In this document: positions 36,830 through 48,941 of the stretch, one piece after another
Layout: every line of letters begins with the position of its first letter
Numbering within the stretch: position 1 is the stretch's first letter
NCBI GenBank assembly: GCA_022818135.1
Contig: JAFMSR010000006.1
Coordinates: forward strand, 34,760,997 to 34,824,996
Length of the DNA stretch: 64,000 nucleotides
Source of the DNA: Saxidomus purpurata
Lineage: Eukaryota; Mollusca; Bivalvia; Venerida; Veneridae
Direction of reading: 5' to 3'
Notes under the pieces: generated by a model
Seen by the model: the letters and a program-made list of their open reading frames with translations, nothing else
What the model was told of the DNA's origin: nothing
Databases searched by the model: none
Translations under genes and position numbers: made by a program

Positions 36830-37375
36830 AGGGTAATATACGGGGGTGTACGGGAATCCGTTTATAAGCAATATACGGGAAAATATACGGAAAACTGAGA
36901 ACACGGAGGTCTACGTGGTTGTATATTTTGCAAGTCCGTATATTACTAATATACGATATTCAGTATACTTAAATATACTGGAAACGTAAAAAACGATAGT
37001 TCATCTAAGTCCGTATATTCCTAAAATACGGAAGTCCGTATACTTGCAAATACGGAAATACTGATATACGAAAGACCGTTACTACTATAATGCGGTATTG
37101 CGTATACTTACGATTACGGGAAACTAGATATACTATCCCGTTTATGACTGAAATACGGAAGTGTGCACACAAGTCTGTATATTCTGAAAATAACGCAGTC
37201 CGTACACGTAAAAATACGGGAATATAGATATACAACCACGTATATTCTGAAATACGAGATACCATATACTGCTGAAATACGACATTGCATATACTTACAC
37301 ATACGGGAAACTAGATATACTATCCCGTATATGACTGAAATACGGGATTCTACACACAACTTCGTATATTCCGTG
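36830..37375. repeat. Degenerate array of TATACGG/CCGTATA motifs
   Basis: Over 500 bp, ATACGG and its complement CCGTAT alternate every 15-35 bases, with spacers such as GAAACTAGATATACTATCCC, which occurs at 37121 and 37308 in a ~187-bp longer unit. Frames on both strands run through it (I/Y/R/S-rich) but reflect only the repeat. Confidence 0.85.
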
Positions 37376-37419
37376 ACAGTATCTGATGTATGGATGTTAA
37401 ATCAAGATAAGGATGACTC

Positions 37420-38380
37420 TTAAAACAGGAGCAACATAAGGCTTTGATGGCTGAAAGTTGTCAGTACATGCATTTATAGAAGTGTCACAGCTTCCCGAAA
37501 GGCTGTCTTGAGGTTGTTATTAAACATTGCTGTTACAAATGAGCTAGAAGCCAGAGCAGCAACGTTAAACGTGGTATTTTTTGTACGATGGATTGTCCCT
37601 AAGAAATGTATGGCACATGTTGTTGAATATCTTCCGTACGGTGCAATAAGCACCCTACATCTAGGGCCTGAAAATAATGAATTGTATAGGCAGGAAGTAC
37701 AAAGATAATCAAATTGTTCCTTTTAGGGACATTGTTATGGGGTTTTGTCCATTAGATATGATGAGTACTGGCTGACTCTGGTCTGTTCTTTGTATGTATT
37801 TTGCAAAGAGACTCTCCAAGTACTCGTGGAATATGACTGAATTAAACATAGTTCCGACTAAAGCAGAAATGACACATGGAGGCAAGTCGTTACTCACCCG
37901 CTGCCCTTTAAACACAAATAATGCAGGCAATTGGGTTCCAATGGCATTTCCTCACAAATGAGTATGGTTGTAGCTGACTTTGAAAATGTTGAAGCCGTAA
38001 CTGTTTCCTTGCCACAATGTATTTTAGGTGAGTACTCTGTCTGTATTCCTTTTATTTATGTTATATATGCACCCAGTTCTTTTGAGGTTAATGTTCACGA
38101 TCACTCTTTATAGGTTTGTGAATTAACTGTTGTGAATTAGCTGTAATTTTTTTAATGGTATGGGCTTACAAAAAAAAATGTAGTACCTCTAAGCACATGC
38201 CACGGGTTTCTGAAGTCATGAAACAACTTTACATAGAGAGTGTTGTTACGTGAACGTTTCTTCAGAACGAAAGCATAGTCACTGGTTTTGGCAACAATTT
38301 CATTGATGGTCAATCTATACCCAAGGTCGGCCATATATGAAACTTATCGAATCAGTTTACCATTCTCTTCTTGAGTGAAC
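37420..38380 (-). pseudogene. pogo-like DDE transposase, disrupted
   Basis: Minus-strand pieces in the right order: MADLGYRLTINEIVAKTSDY (38334 down), KETVTASTFSKSATTILICE (about 38015), LPALFVFKGQRVSNDLPPC (37930 down), SVIFHEYLESLFAKY with QPVLIISNG, PLDVGCLLHRTE (about 37660) and FNVAALASSSFVTAMFNN (about 37570). These match the DDE_1/pogo superfamily core from the second half of the DNA-binding region to the C-terminal helices. The D-G-H-x-SH catalytic block reads NGQNP, and several frameshifts and stops are present. Dead copy; terminal inverted repeats not identified. Confidence 0.8.
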
Positions 38381-38618
38381 AATAGACCTGGCATCAGTGT
38401 TTCTACATTTGAACGGCCGTTCACACGAACTCGTGTGTTACGTTGCGCACTATACTGTCTAGCAGCATTTTTTTACAGGGATTCCGGTCTCTTTTACCAG
38501 TTTATAAGGGTTAAATGATTCTGGTGGAGAATATCCCTTGTGCTTAATAATTTTCTTGCATACCAGATCGGGATATCTTCAGTTTGTACCAGTGCTGGAA
38601 AATCTCATCTTACACTCA

Positions 38619-38640
38619 CCCCCCCCCCCCCCCTCCGCCC
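38619..38640. repeat. Poly-C tract
   Basis: Interrupted C-run (CACCCCCCCCCC type) of about 16-20 bases. Confidence 0.9.
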
Positions 38641-38831
38641 CATGTAAGACGACTCGCGTGAATACTTGTGACGTAACGTCATAAACAATGTGACGTCACT
38701 GTCCCAAACACAGCATCTGAATAATGTTTTATTATATTAAAATATATCATTTCGATAAGTTTGTATTTAAATATCTTTTTGAAAGTGCAAGACGGTATGC
38801 AATAAAAAGTTTCTACCATGAGATACTGGTT

Positions 38832-38933
38832 CAGATGGAAATATCCGTCACTTCGGGTAACTGTTTCGCGGGAACTCGGCAGAGCCTCGTTCCCGCCAAA
38901 ACAGTTACCCTCAGTGACGGATATTTCCATCTG
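38832..38933. repeat. Near-perfect hairpin, ~45-bp arms
   Basis: Left arm starts CAGATGGAAATATCCGTCAC (38832); right arm ends GTGACGGATATTTCCATCTG (38933). The centre GGCAGAGCC is itself palindromic. Only a handful of mismatches. Confidence 0.92.
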
Positions 38934-39101
38934 GACCGCGTGCTTATGTAAGAAACTAATAATCTTCAGTACAACTGAAATACAAAATAAATCAAATCAG
39001 AAAAATAGAACACAAACTTCAGAATGAAATGTGAAAAGCCGAAAACACAATGGAAAAGAGTATTTGAACTCTACACTAAAATACAGTCACATGATTCCAC
39101 C

Positions 39102-41395
39102 ATGGTGACGTGACCTTTGTATGCAGTCAAATAGAAGGAATGTTTTGAGCGTGCAAAACATTGGATCATGTTTGAAATTTTGTATATTTTATATCGGGCT
39201 CAATAAAGTAGTACGAATGTTTTGATATTTATCTTACTTAGAAAAAAAACTAGATCTACTTACCTATTTATATCTTTACCGTTGACAGTTACGAGCGAGT
39301 CGTTTATAAACAAAGCACCTGTACGAATACATTGTTGACATAATGCGCACTTTTGCATGCGTGAAAACCACGAAAAGTGAAAAGTTTGAAAGGAGGTGGG
39401 GTTTGAAAGACGGTATATTTTTAAAGTTACTTTTTTCAAGTTTACCTGACTTTAGAGTATGTTAAACATACAAAGTAATATTATATCGCAACGGTACTTC
39501 ATATTAGTCCACGAATTTAAGCTCAAAATACCAAATGACTATTTAACGTGTAAAGAGGTATTAATTAACGATGTGAATCTTATCATATAAAACCATCAAA
39601 ATTGAAAAAAGCGCTAAATACACGCTAATCACTTCGTAGACTTTAACAGTTTGTTTTATTTAGGAAATGTACGAAACTTGATTAGATAATAATCATACAA
39701 TTTATATCATTCTACAATTATCTTTTTTGTAAAAACCGTAACAATGTATGTCTGAGTTCAACACGCATTTTAGACGTTATACAATGGTTTTATTGTAACA
39801 CTCGCAATTTTACAAAACCCTTTCCATTATTATTCCTGTGTTTACTTAAAAAAGCAATTTAGTTACATGTATAGTCATTTAGTGAATCAATAATTATTAA
39901 AATCAAAATGACGTTGACCTTGATATGCCAAGGTATTTTACAGGACTTAATGACAAATTCTCCATGCTAGTCGTGTGATGCATATGGCAACTCGCATTTA
40001 TAAAGTATGCATCTATATTTCACAGTAAATAGTGATGACTAGAGCAACCATTTGTTTTGTACTTGTGTTTAAGAAGTCCGTGACCCACTGGACCGTAACA
40101 ATGTTTACTCATTATACAGATGAAAAGAAACAATGCTGACATCGGGATTCCAATCCGCAGAAAATATTGTCTGTTTCGACCAAAGTAACCCCTATGCCCC
40201 AATCACATTGCCGCGTTTATATTGCACGACGTAACTGAATAACTATAAATGCATATATAATAACAGTTCCCCAATTTGTTGTTTTAGACTAATCCCATTA
40301 ACGGATGAAAGGCAAAAGGAATATAAAGCTAAGTACAACTCCACTCATAAGTGACAATTGCCCCTGAAGTAATGATTCTTGAATATAGTTTTTATGCATA
40401 GAACTACGATTCATTGCCTAATTTATCCATCTTCAAAGTAAGGTATAAAATCATTGCATATTGAAGCAAGGCGGTCTAACAGAAAACTTACAAAAGTAAA
40501 GGGTGACAACTCACAAATAAGGCAATTAAGGGTTATAGTTCTTAGGCACTGCACTTCGTTTTAATGTCCTCTCTCACTGTATGAGGGAAACTAAAGTAGG
40601 ATATATTTGAACAAATTAAATTGTGACATCAAAAAAGTAAATTCTTCAGATTGGAGACTGTATTATATCAGCAGTTAGACGTCACTGAAACGTCTGAGAA
40701 AATGGTACGTGAAACACGAATTAGAACTATTTCGATGTGTCGTCAATTGGAGTCTGAATTGTTTTTTCTTTAATCGGTACAGTTTTGTCTATTTAAATAC
40801 ATTGTAACAGATCTGTAAACTATGAGTTCATATTTATGAAAAACTACACCCCAATGCATATCAATGATTATAAGCACATTAACTCAAACTAGTTTTTTAA
40901 AAATCCATGCCTCCCGAGTCTGTTTGCATGTTTTACCATTTAACCTTGTATTACTTTCAGACACTGACTAGCAACCGTCATGTTGAACAGACGTTGGCAT
41001 TCCGTAAGAGTACTTGTGTCTTCAGAATTTGCGAATAACTATAAAAATACATGTTATACCCAAGAGGGTTTTGTTTATAAAATAAGATCAAGAATGAACT
41101 GATTAGCAACGATTACATAGACTTAGTCTCATAAGTGTAGACGTATATTATAAACATATCACAATATATGAGACTAATAGATAAAAAAAATCATTTACAT
41201 GAATGTCTTAGATATGATCACAGAGAAAATGATGAGATATATACAAACAGACGAATCTGTGCAATTGCTTATGTTGATGAAGCTGCAACTTTTCTCAATG
41301 TTTGGTGTATATTAAACAGCAATCTTAAAGCTGTATTATCTGTCATCTTTGTTGTATTTTAAGACTTGATATGTAATATAAATTTCGTATCATAG
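39102..41395 (+). repeat. 2.3-kb duplicated block, copy 2
   Basis: Same orientation and order as copy 1 at 30786-33115, 8.3 kb away. This copy keeps an intact 3' tip (GCAATTGCTTATGTTGATGA at about 41261), partly deleted in copy 1, but lacks some internal bases present there. Confidence 0.9.
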
Positions 41396-41734
41396 ATAAT
41401 TGTCTTTTCAATAATTTAAAAGACATGAAACCCGAATGTTAATCGAAAATACAAGATTAAGTACAGGATGAAATAATTCTGATATTATCATACAAATTAA
41501 GTAGAGATAACAAAGGAGTTTTTTAAATACACAAACAAATCAATATAAATAAAGATTATTAAATTTAAGATACATTAAAACACAGGAATAATGTATATAA
41601 ACTTGAATGTGGAACAGGAATAGACAGATGGAGATTTAACATGTAAACTGTCATATAGCAGTGTGTATTAACCTAGGGTTGCCCAAGACAGCTAAAAGCT
41701 TATTTCCAATGGGGTCCTTGGGTACATATACTTA

Positions 41735-41900
41735 CATGGTAGTCAACCTGATCTTCAGTTTGCCACAATCCCCATTCTATGATATTGGCAGTATGTTCTT
41801 CAAGTTTCTGTACTTTGCACTTCTCTTTCAGTTAAAGTTCAATAAATTTTTCACGAAGGAGTTGTACTCGTTTTTCTTTAAGTTTAGTTCTTCTTTGTTT
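41735..41900 (-). pseudogene. Fragment of unrecognised, probably transposon-associated coding sequence
   Basis: The minus strand reads KLKEKRVQLLREKFIEL, a stop, then LKEKCKVQKLEEHTANII and EWGLWQTEDQVDYH, then GTAAGT. The GLWQTxxxVD motif after a charged coiled-coil-like stretch resembles uncharacterised proteins that are multi-copy in invertebrate genomes. The internal stop argues for a pseudogene. Confidence 0.4.
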
Positions 41901-42439
41901 GAAGAGGATTCTAGTACAATCAAAATGTTAAAACGTTGTCATGAAACCGTTTAATGGGTAAACCAGTAAGATCGTTTTATTTCAAATGGTATTTTACAAA
42001 TACATTAAAAGATACATTAACTCCACATTTCTCCCACCACATGAAAATGCCTTACTTGTTGTCCGGACAAGTCTAATTGCCCCTGCCTCGTCAGGCTTTT
42101 TAACGCTTGCGTCAAATATTGGTGTATGCTTCTACTGCAATTTTTATAGTTGTATTTGGACTACCAGCAATATGCACCAATGCATGAAGTCCACAATTAA
42201 ACTGCCAACTAACAATTGTTCAGCGAATGATAACTGATTCTATTGATCAACTAACTGCTCTTCTAAAATATCTTTTCGGTAATCTTCTTGTATGTGTCAC
42301 TGATATATTACATTCAGTCATACTGCAGTGCAGAATTCGATCTACCATGAAAAATTCAAATGTGTCGGACAGCTGAAGTGAATCTGAATTTCCTTCCAAT
42401 GTGTTTGACAACTGTAGAGACTGAGATTTAATCACCTGC

Positions 42440-42509
42440 ATAAATCGGTACTTTCACTTAATGTGTTTATCTTCATGAAATAAAGAATTTATTATTATTA
42501 TTATTATTC
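42440..42509 (+). mobile_element. Probable LINE 3' tail
   Basis: ATGAAATAAAGAATTTATTA with an ATT tract resembles the 3' end at 36362-36400 (AATAAAGAATGTTATTATTA). No linked coding part was recognised. Confidence 0.5.
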
Positions 42510-44985
42510 GGTGTACTTAAAGCAGGGAGTATAACTGTTGGGAACACAATGTGTTATGTTTTCATTTTTAAGCCATCATGCTGTTTAATATAAAGTCATA
42601 TCCATGTGGCTTCTACTAATTGCTTTTCAATACATAAATCAATAAAGCTCATTTTTGTAGTGAAAGAAGGTGAAAACCATATACAATACAATATTCGTAA
42701 TGTATTGAGAAATCAGTCAAATGTTTAAGTTTAACACTACAAGAAACATAAACATCGTGTACCGGTAAGTTTCGAAGAAAATGTTTTGAAGCCCCATGAT
42801 TACTTTACATTTGCTCAGATAGAGCTACTGACATAATAATGATAGACATAACTGTGGCCTATTTTGCTATTAAACATTGATGACGTATGTCTTTCATTCA
42901 GAATTATGTCGTTTCTGCAGGAAAATGGACTGTCTGAGAACATTAACTATTTATATTATAAAACACTGCGGCAGCCATGTATTTGTAATAACAATGTGGC
43001 ATGGTCTGTGTACTAATAATGGTCAAGTTCGTAGGTAAGACATCTTTCCTGGTACTCGTATGATAATAAATATAGTAAGAGTGCCCATTCAGTATCTTGC
43101 TTATAGTCTTAGAATATATTTTGTTGAGTCTAATTCATTTTGTCTAATGGCCTTCGCATGAACAAATATTCGGCACGATGAGTTCCGAGAATGTTAGCAC
43201 GAGGTCAAAAATAACAAGGCTAATTACTAGGAATTCAGCAGTCCAATTATTTACAGTTGAATATGGATGGCAGTCCTCGCAAAGTGTAATTTTCGGGAAC
43301 TTTCTGAATCCTGATGTACCCTCGTAGATGCCGATTTCCTAAAATTGCTAAGCAATACCAAATTTAAACAAGGCTATTTTGATATATCTGACAATGTAAG
43401 TCTAATCAAGAAGAATATAATTTTAACATGATAAATATTGATCAATATGATCAACAAAAATCTTAAGATAACATGAGCAAACTTTTATGCATTATGTTGC
43501 AATTGCAAAGTTGCAACATGAAAACATTTAACAGAATGAATGTCTGTTTAAAACTTTGGATATTGTTCTCGCTTGGAAATACGTTTTATTGAAATCCAAA
43601 TCGAATCATAAAATATATCTAACATACAAAGAAAAATAAATTGAAGTTGTTAGAAATATAAGTAGAATTGAAAGCAAGTTTAAAAACCATTTACACTACG
43701 ACTAAATTTGAATATAATAGTATTTTAAGGTACAAATTTGTTTCACTACATAATCATGTAGTTTGTTCAACGAAAACGGTTAGACACAAACAAATGAAAC
43801 GTTAATAAAATTACCTTAATATTATGATGTTTTGAAAGAGTAGCAGTTAGAATCTATAATGTCAAGCTAGCTTTACACAAAACATTTCCTTCTTTTTTTC
43901 AAGACTGGTAAATTAAGCGTTATAACGTTAAATGATTGCCAAGTATAGTCCTCAACGGAATTAATGACCATAGTAGTCACAAACCGGTCATTGTTTATTA
44001 TTCAGTCTAACCCAGCAAACACTCAACGTCGATTCAACGTCAGATCAACGTCGGAGTCCTATTGTCATACAGGTGCTTCGCCTCAGCATGTCAAACGACG
44101 ACGTCAAAGAAATGTCGCAATTTTCATGTAATATAAATGTTAAAGTAAACAGGGAATACAGTTTAGAAATGGCTTCTTAACTTTACTAAAGCCATGGAGT
44201 AGTTCCCTGTTTAAATACTGCCGCAGAAAGACGACTCGGAGAAATGTTTTTGTATTTCCTAAGATTGACTTGCTTGTTTTTTGTCATAATTTCACTTTAT
44301 TGCATGTTGATAACAATCCGAGATAGACGCTGCACATCATTGGAAGTAAAGTTTTTTCAACTATAATTCAAAACAGGCATGCTTATTCATGTACAGCCTT
44401 GTGGAGACAAGGTCGAAATTTGGTTGAAAAGCCCAACTTTGTTACAACGTCGAAATTGTTGCGTCTAAAATTCTTTCATTTTCAAGCTAAATCCAAGCTA
44501 AATCCAACCTAAATCCGACATCGAGAAACAATGCTTTCTCAACGGAAAATCTGGCAGAGTGCAGTGCTACTCAGTGTATATCTTCATAGTTATAAACTCA
44601 CAGTATGAGCCACTCTCTAAACATTTCCATTAATTAAAATATCTTGTTACAGAACCATTGAATCAAACTTACTTCAAAGTAACGTGTACCACATAACTAT
44701 GAACAGGATTTCACCGAAGTTAGGGAAAGTATTATGATCACCTTATACCACCATTTGTCTAATCTCGTGAACGTTTCGTTCGTTATCAACTCTCTAATTT
44801 CAGTAATTATGATAACCAGAGCTAATTGTAAAACATGTATGCTTCCTTGATGCAAAAGTCAAACTATGCAAGGAACAGTTTTTAAAGTAAAAGTGACTGT
44901 GAAATTCGCATAAGACCTAATAACCTGGACATAAATAGGGGTCATCAACTGCTAATGACAAATCAAGTTTGAAAAAAAATAAACC
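42510..44985. other. Non-coding stretch
   Basis: No gene recognised. At 44010-44060 AACGTC is repeated (CAACGTCGATTCAACGTCAG), and at 44485-44520 CTAAATCCAA is repeated; both look like pieces of a dispersed element. Confidence 0.45.
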
Positions 44986-45125
44986 CGCCTTAATATAAAA
45001 AAAATCATATGGCCTAAAAAATCATGAGGCTGAAAGTGTTTTAATTTTTGGCCTTTACAAAAATAAATTGTGGGCCTAAAACAAATAGAGTTGGCCTGAA
45101 AAAAATGTAGGCCTTAAAAAAACTA
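44985..45125. repeat. Short GGCCT-A(n) array
   Basis: Units of about 25-30 bp such as GGCCTAAAAAATCATGAGGC and GGGCCTAAAACAAATAGAG, five or six copies, imperfect. Confidence 0.65.
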
Positions 45126-45740
45126 AAGTAGAATTTGAGACATCAAATCGTCTCTTAGAAAAATTGTTAGTTTCGGTGTAATATCACGTTATAATTGCAC
45201 CGAGTGAGCACCAAAAGTGATATTTTCACGAGTGCGACCAGTGAATAACGTCAACATTTCGAGTAACAAACTTGACAGGAATGTTAACTATAAAATCTAG
45301 ATACCCGTCTCTTTCATATGAATAAAATAGCGCTGACCATCATTTTTAAAGATAGTTCTTGTTCATACCTTCCCAAAATAGCAAACAATACAAATGTGCA
45401 CCCTGGAATTGAATCAAAATAATTAAAAGGCTACAAGTCGCACTTACAGTCACTCGATAGTAAATGCAAAAGTTGTTTAACGGTTACATTATGGTCAAGA
45501 ATGATACTGAAAACGGAGTTAATGCTTTATAAACATGTAAATATTAATGAAATATGCCATGCTTTTTTCTCTAGTATAAAGATATATCATTAAATTAACC
45601 AGTTAAATTTTAGATTACGCGTTGTATTGAGAATATATCGTTCATCTCACTACAATTACTGCTACTTTTTACATGTAGCTATTGCAAGTAATCAGGTGAA
45701 TTTGTTGGAGAATTTCATGTACACTTGTGGAAATAAGTCC

Positions 45741-45951
45741 GGCTCCGTGGTCCAGTGGTTAGATTAGCTGGCTTGAAATCACAGTAACCTCTCATAGATT
45801 AAGGGTCATTTGAGAAAGTTGGCAGTTTCTTATTGAGGATAGGGATCTAGTACTGGATTTTCCTGGGAACGATTTTAAACTAACCGCCCATTAAAATAAC
45901 CGAAATACGGTAGAAAAGGGCATTCAATGCATACAACAACAACAATTTGTT
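45741..45951 (+). mobile_element. tRNA-derived SINE with ACAAC tail
   Basis: GGCTCCGTGGTCCAGTGGTT is a tRNA-like head; the body contains GAGAAAGTTGGCAGTTTCTT and ends in ACAACAACAACAA. It shares head, body and tail with 58291-58515. Possibly a molluscan V-SINE such as RUDI; the family name is an inference. Confidence 0.75.
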
Positions 45952-45954
45952 GAA

Positions 45955-48890
45955 ATTACAAGACATAAAATGTAAATTGAAATCTACTTGAGGGCAAGCC
46001 CGATTGTTAACTTGTTATATAATGAAATATACAAACACAAATAATCTAAAGCATTGTGCAAATACATTTGTAGGTGTATGTGCGAATTCAGTGCAGCAAG
46101 TACGCAGACATTTGGTTACGAAATAAATGTAATGGTCTAATAACAAAATGGCGATCGGCTTTGGGAAACTTACGATATTTGACATGATTATGCATATAGA
46201 CAATCAAATGCGCTATGGCTACGCCTACTCCATCACAGTGGTGACTTTCATGCCAGATTTACTACATGAATGACGTTTCGTCTCGATTATGCACTCGGAT
46301 AAAATTGTCGACCGTTATCTACGCCTTAGATAAGCCGGACGTAGACCTAAGACTGTTTTATGCACTCAGCCACAGACCACTATTAGCAGAATTTTACTGT
46401 ATACATTTATTCTCTATATTTATCTTTGGCTATTATGTAAAGGATAGATCACGAGTAGGCGTTGTCTATGTAATTTGGAGAGGAGCGCAGAAAGTAGATC
46501 TTTTTTTTTCAATCGTCTACAATATTAAACCAACTACCTCAATTATGCTGGTGTGGTTAACAAGCAACCTAATTTTTTTTATTTCTGTTTGCTTTAAAGA
46601 GCACGATAAAATTGTGCAGCTCAGATGTTGCAGTAAAAAGGCGCACAAAGTTGCGAACACCTACATGTATGCCAGAATTGACAATAGCCACGATTTGACA
46701 TTCCATTGGCTAGGTCACCGCTTCTCGGAGGTATAAATTGCTTAAAATGTGACCTATTTATAAACCGTTTTCCAAGAGGATAAGATTCGTATAAATTTCA
46801 CTGAGCTGGGTGAGTACCAAAAGTGCTTTTAGACGAGTTGCGAAATAACCACTTCTGCAAATTTCACTTGCTTACTCCGTGTTAAAAATGTACCTTCTTT
46901 TCACTTTGTTTAAACAAAAAACAAACATTTGTTTGACCTTAAATATATAATCCCATTTTAAGGACATAATTAAATTGCCTTTGCTACACTAGAAAGGTCA
47001 TGAACATTTTTCACGAGGTAAACGATTTGAAATAGACAACAGTAGAATTGCTATATATGGGAATTATCAAACGGCAATCTTTGTCTGTGATTAGTCGGCT
47101 TCGGGCAGCTGTTGTGTTATATAATAATAATATACCGAATGATAATATATCGATAGGGTCGATAGCTCAGAAGTAAACTTGATTTCTGTTCCTCGTGTAT
47201 TCGAGTCCTGTCAACGTGAGTGATTAGTCATTTTTATTCATTGAATTATTGAGTCATATAAAAATATTTATTTTATGTTTGATATTTAACTTTTTCAAAA
47301 AAGACAACAAAACCTCGCGATGCTCATACATTCCGTGTTCGACGGTATTCTGTGTAGTTAAAAAAATCAGTTTAGTGCTTGATTCGATCCATCATCTTTC
47401 CAGTTAAGAATTCTGTAATCTACGGTGGAAACTACATCTCTAGTCGTTTATTAACATTACAAAACAAATAGTAAATTTGCGATAATTTCCGTAATCGTAA
47501 CGAAAAGTACCTCTAATGCACGGTTTGCTCACTAAAATATATTTCTTCAGTGCAATCATTCGATAATATTTTCATGCATAAAAGTCAAGAACAGGTTAAT
47601 TTGTCCGGACAATAGTTGGTGTATAATATCGTAGAAGATTAGAAAACAAACGCTCTACTTTCTCAGGTCTAAGTAAATTTAGTTTGAACATATCTATTCG
47701 CCATTTTACAAAACAGATACCTAAGTTCTAATGAGTGACTTTGACATTGAAATGAGGATAGGGGTCATACGCGTCATGGTTACTTTACTTATATGTAGTT
47801 CGGAAAATGAGCAATTTTTAGAACTTTCAAGGAAGAAATCAAGGCATTAAATTTACGGTTCTAGAAAACCATCTCTCTTACATGTACCATATCTAAAACC
47901 GAACATCTTGCTATCTGATTAACTTTTTACATACCATTTTATATTGACCAGATGACCTTGTGTCAAATTTAAATTCACCTTAAAAATGAACAATAGCATG
48001 TTAATAAGACGTTACGTAAACTTAGATATTCCCTGTGCAAGACGAAATATTTACAGTCGTTGTTATGAAATTGGGACCAGCTTATGATGTAATGTGACAC
48101 ACAAAGAACAAGTGATAAAAGTACTGTTTCAATATTGTTCTATTCAATGAAAAAGCTCAACCTATTTTTTAAACTTTATTAAATGAAGAAGACATCAAAT
48201 ATATTTGAGTCATCACCAAACACATTTCAAGTATGTCTCACCACACCCAGTTTGTCGTAGAGCTGAAAAGATACACTAGTATTACTAATACAAAACTTCT
48301 TACACTTTTTTTCTAGAAATAGAAAATAGACAGATGATACCACTGAGACACATGTAACCAAAGCCAATGTTTGTAAGGTCAACCATGCAACTTCATTCAT
48401 TTTCTTGCATATACATTTTATTTTGACTTTCTCAAATGAAACGTTTTTCTACCATACTACATCTCCAAGCTGCATATTTATATCAAAAGTAAAACATTCT
48501 GAACAGATATTCTTTTTGAAAAAAAAGAGATTCAAATAATGTAGCAGGAAGGTGGCAGGTGCATCATGATCAGAAACGTGATCTAAGGAGATAATCTATA
48601 ACAGGCGCCAGTTTGAGCTAGTTGTACCTTTCTTAATTAATTTGACCAGCTAGGTTTATTTCGCAAACGCGCAATATATAGCGAATGCATGACGTTAAAC
48701 ATTCCTGTCGAAGTAATGAATGCTCTGCAAGAGCATAAAAAGACTAACATATTACAATTAGTTGGATAAGATTATCTCTCATTAATATATACCATGTTTG
48801 AAAAGTAACCGAGTATATTACAAATATTATTTTGGTTACTTTAATCTTTGCTTTTTGCACGACTGTTCAAATATTTGACGTGATAGTTTA
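45955..48890. other. Region left of the EF-hand gene; last exon not located
   Basis: Contains a tRNA-like fragment (47156) and a 156-codon plus-strand frame (46266-46736) without recognisable domain. The terminal EF-hand exon and its 3' UTR should lie here or further left. Confidence 0.4.
47156..47225 (+). mobile_element. tRNA-like (SINE head) fragment
   Basis: GGGTCGATAGCTCAGAAGTA followed by GTGTATTCGAGTCCTG gives A and B boxes at tRNA-like spacing. The acceptor stem does not close, so a SINE relic is more likely than a tRNA gene. Confidence 0.5.
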
Positions 48891-48891
48891 C

Positions 48892-48941
48892 CTTGTCGTA
48901 GTAGGCTTCGAGTTCTTGTAAGACGACTTCACTGTCTTTAG
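48892..48941 (-). CDS. EF-hand gene exon 4
   Basis: Acceptor tatttgtag and donor AAG|gtaaac. Encodes KDSEVVLQELEAYYDK, whose QELEAYYDK resembles the second helix of an EF-hand; the loop itself lacks D at positions 3 and 5. Confidence 0.85.

Noticed and set aside
37005..37423. Overlapping frames on both strands
   Set aside because: Product of the TATACGG array; both strands are open because of the palindromic repeats.
46266..46736. 156-codon plus-strand frame, the longest open frame in the window
   Set aside because: No domain, no splice or start context, cysteine- and phenylalanine-rich as expected of AT-rich non-coding DNA.
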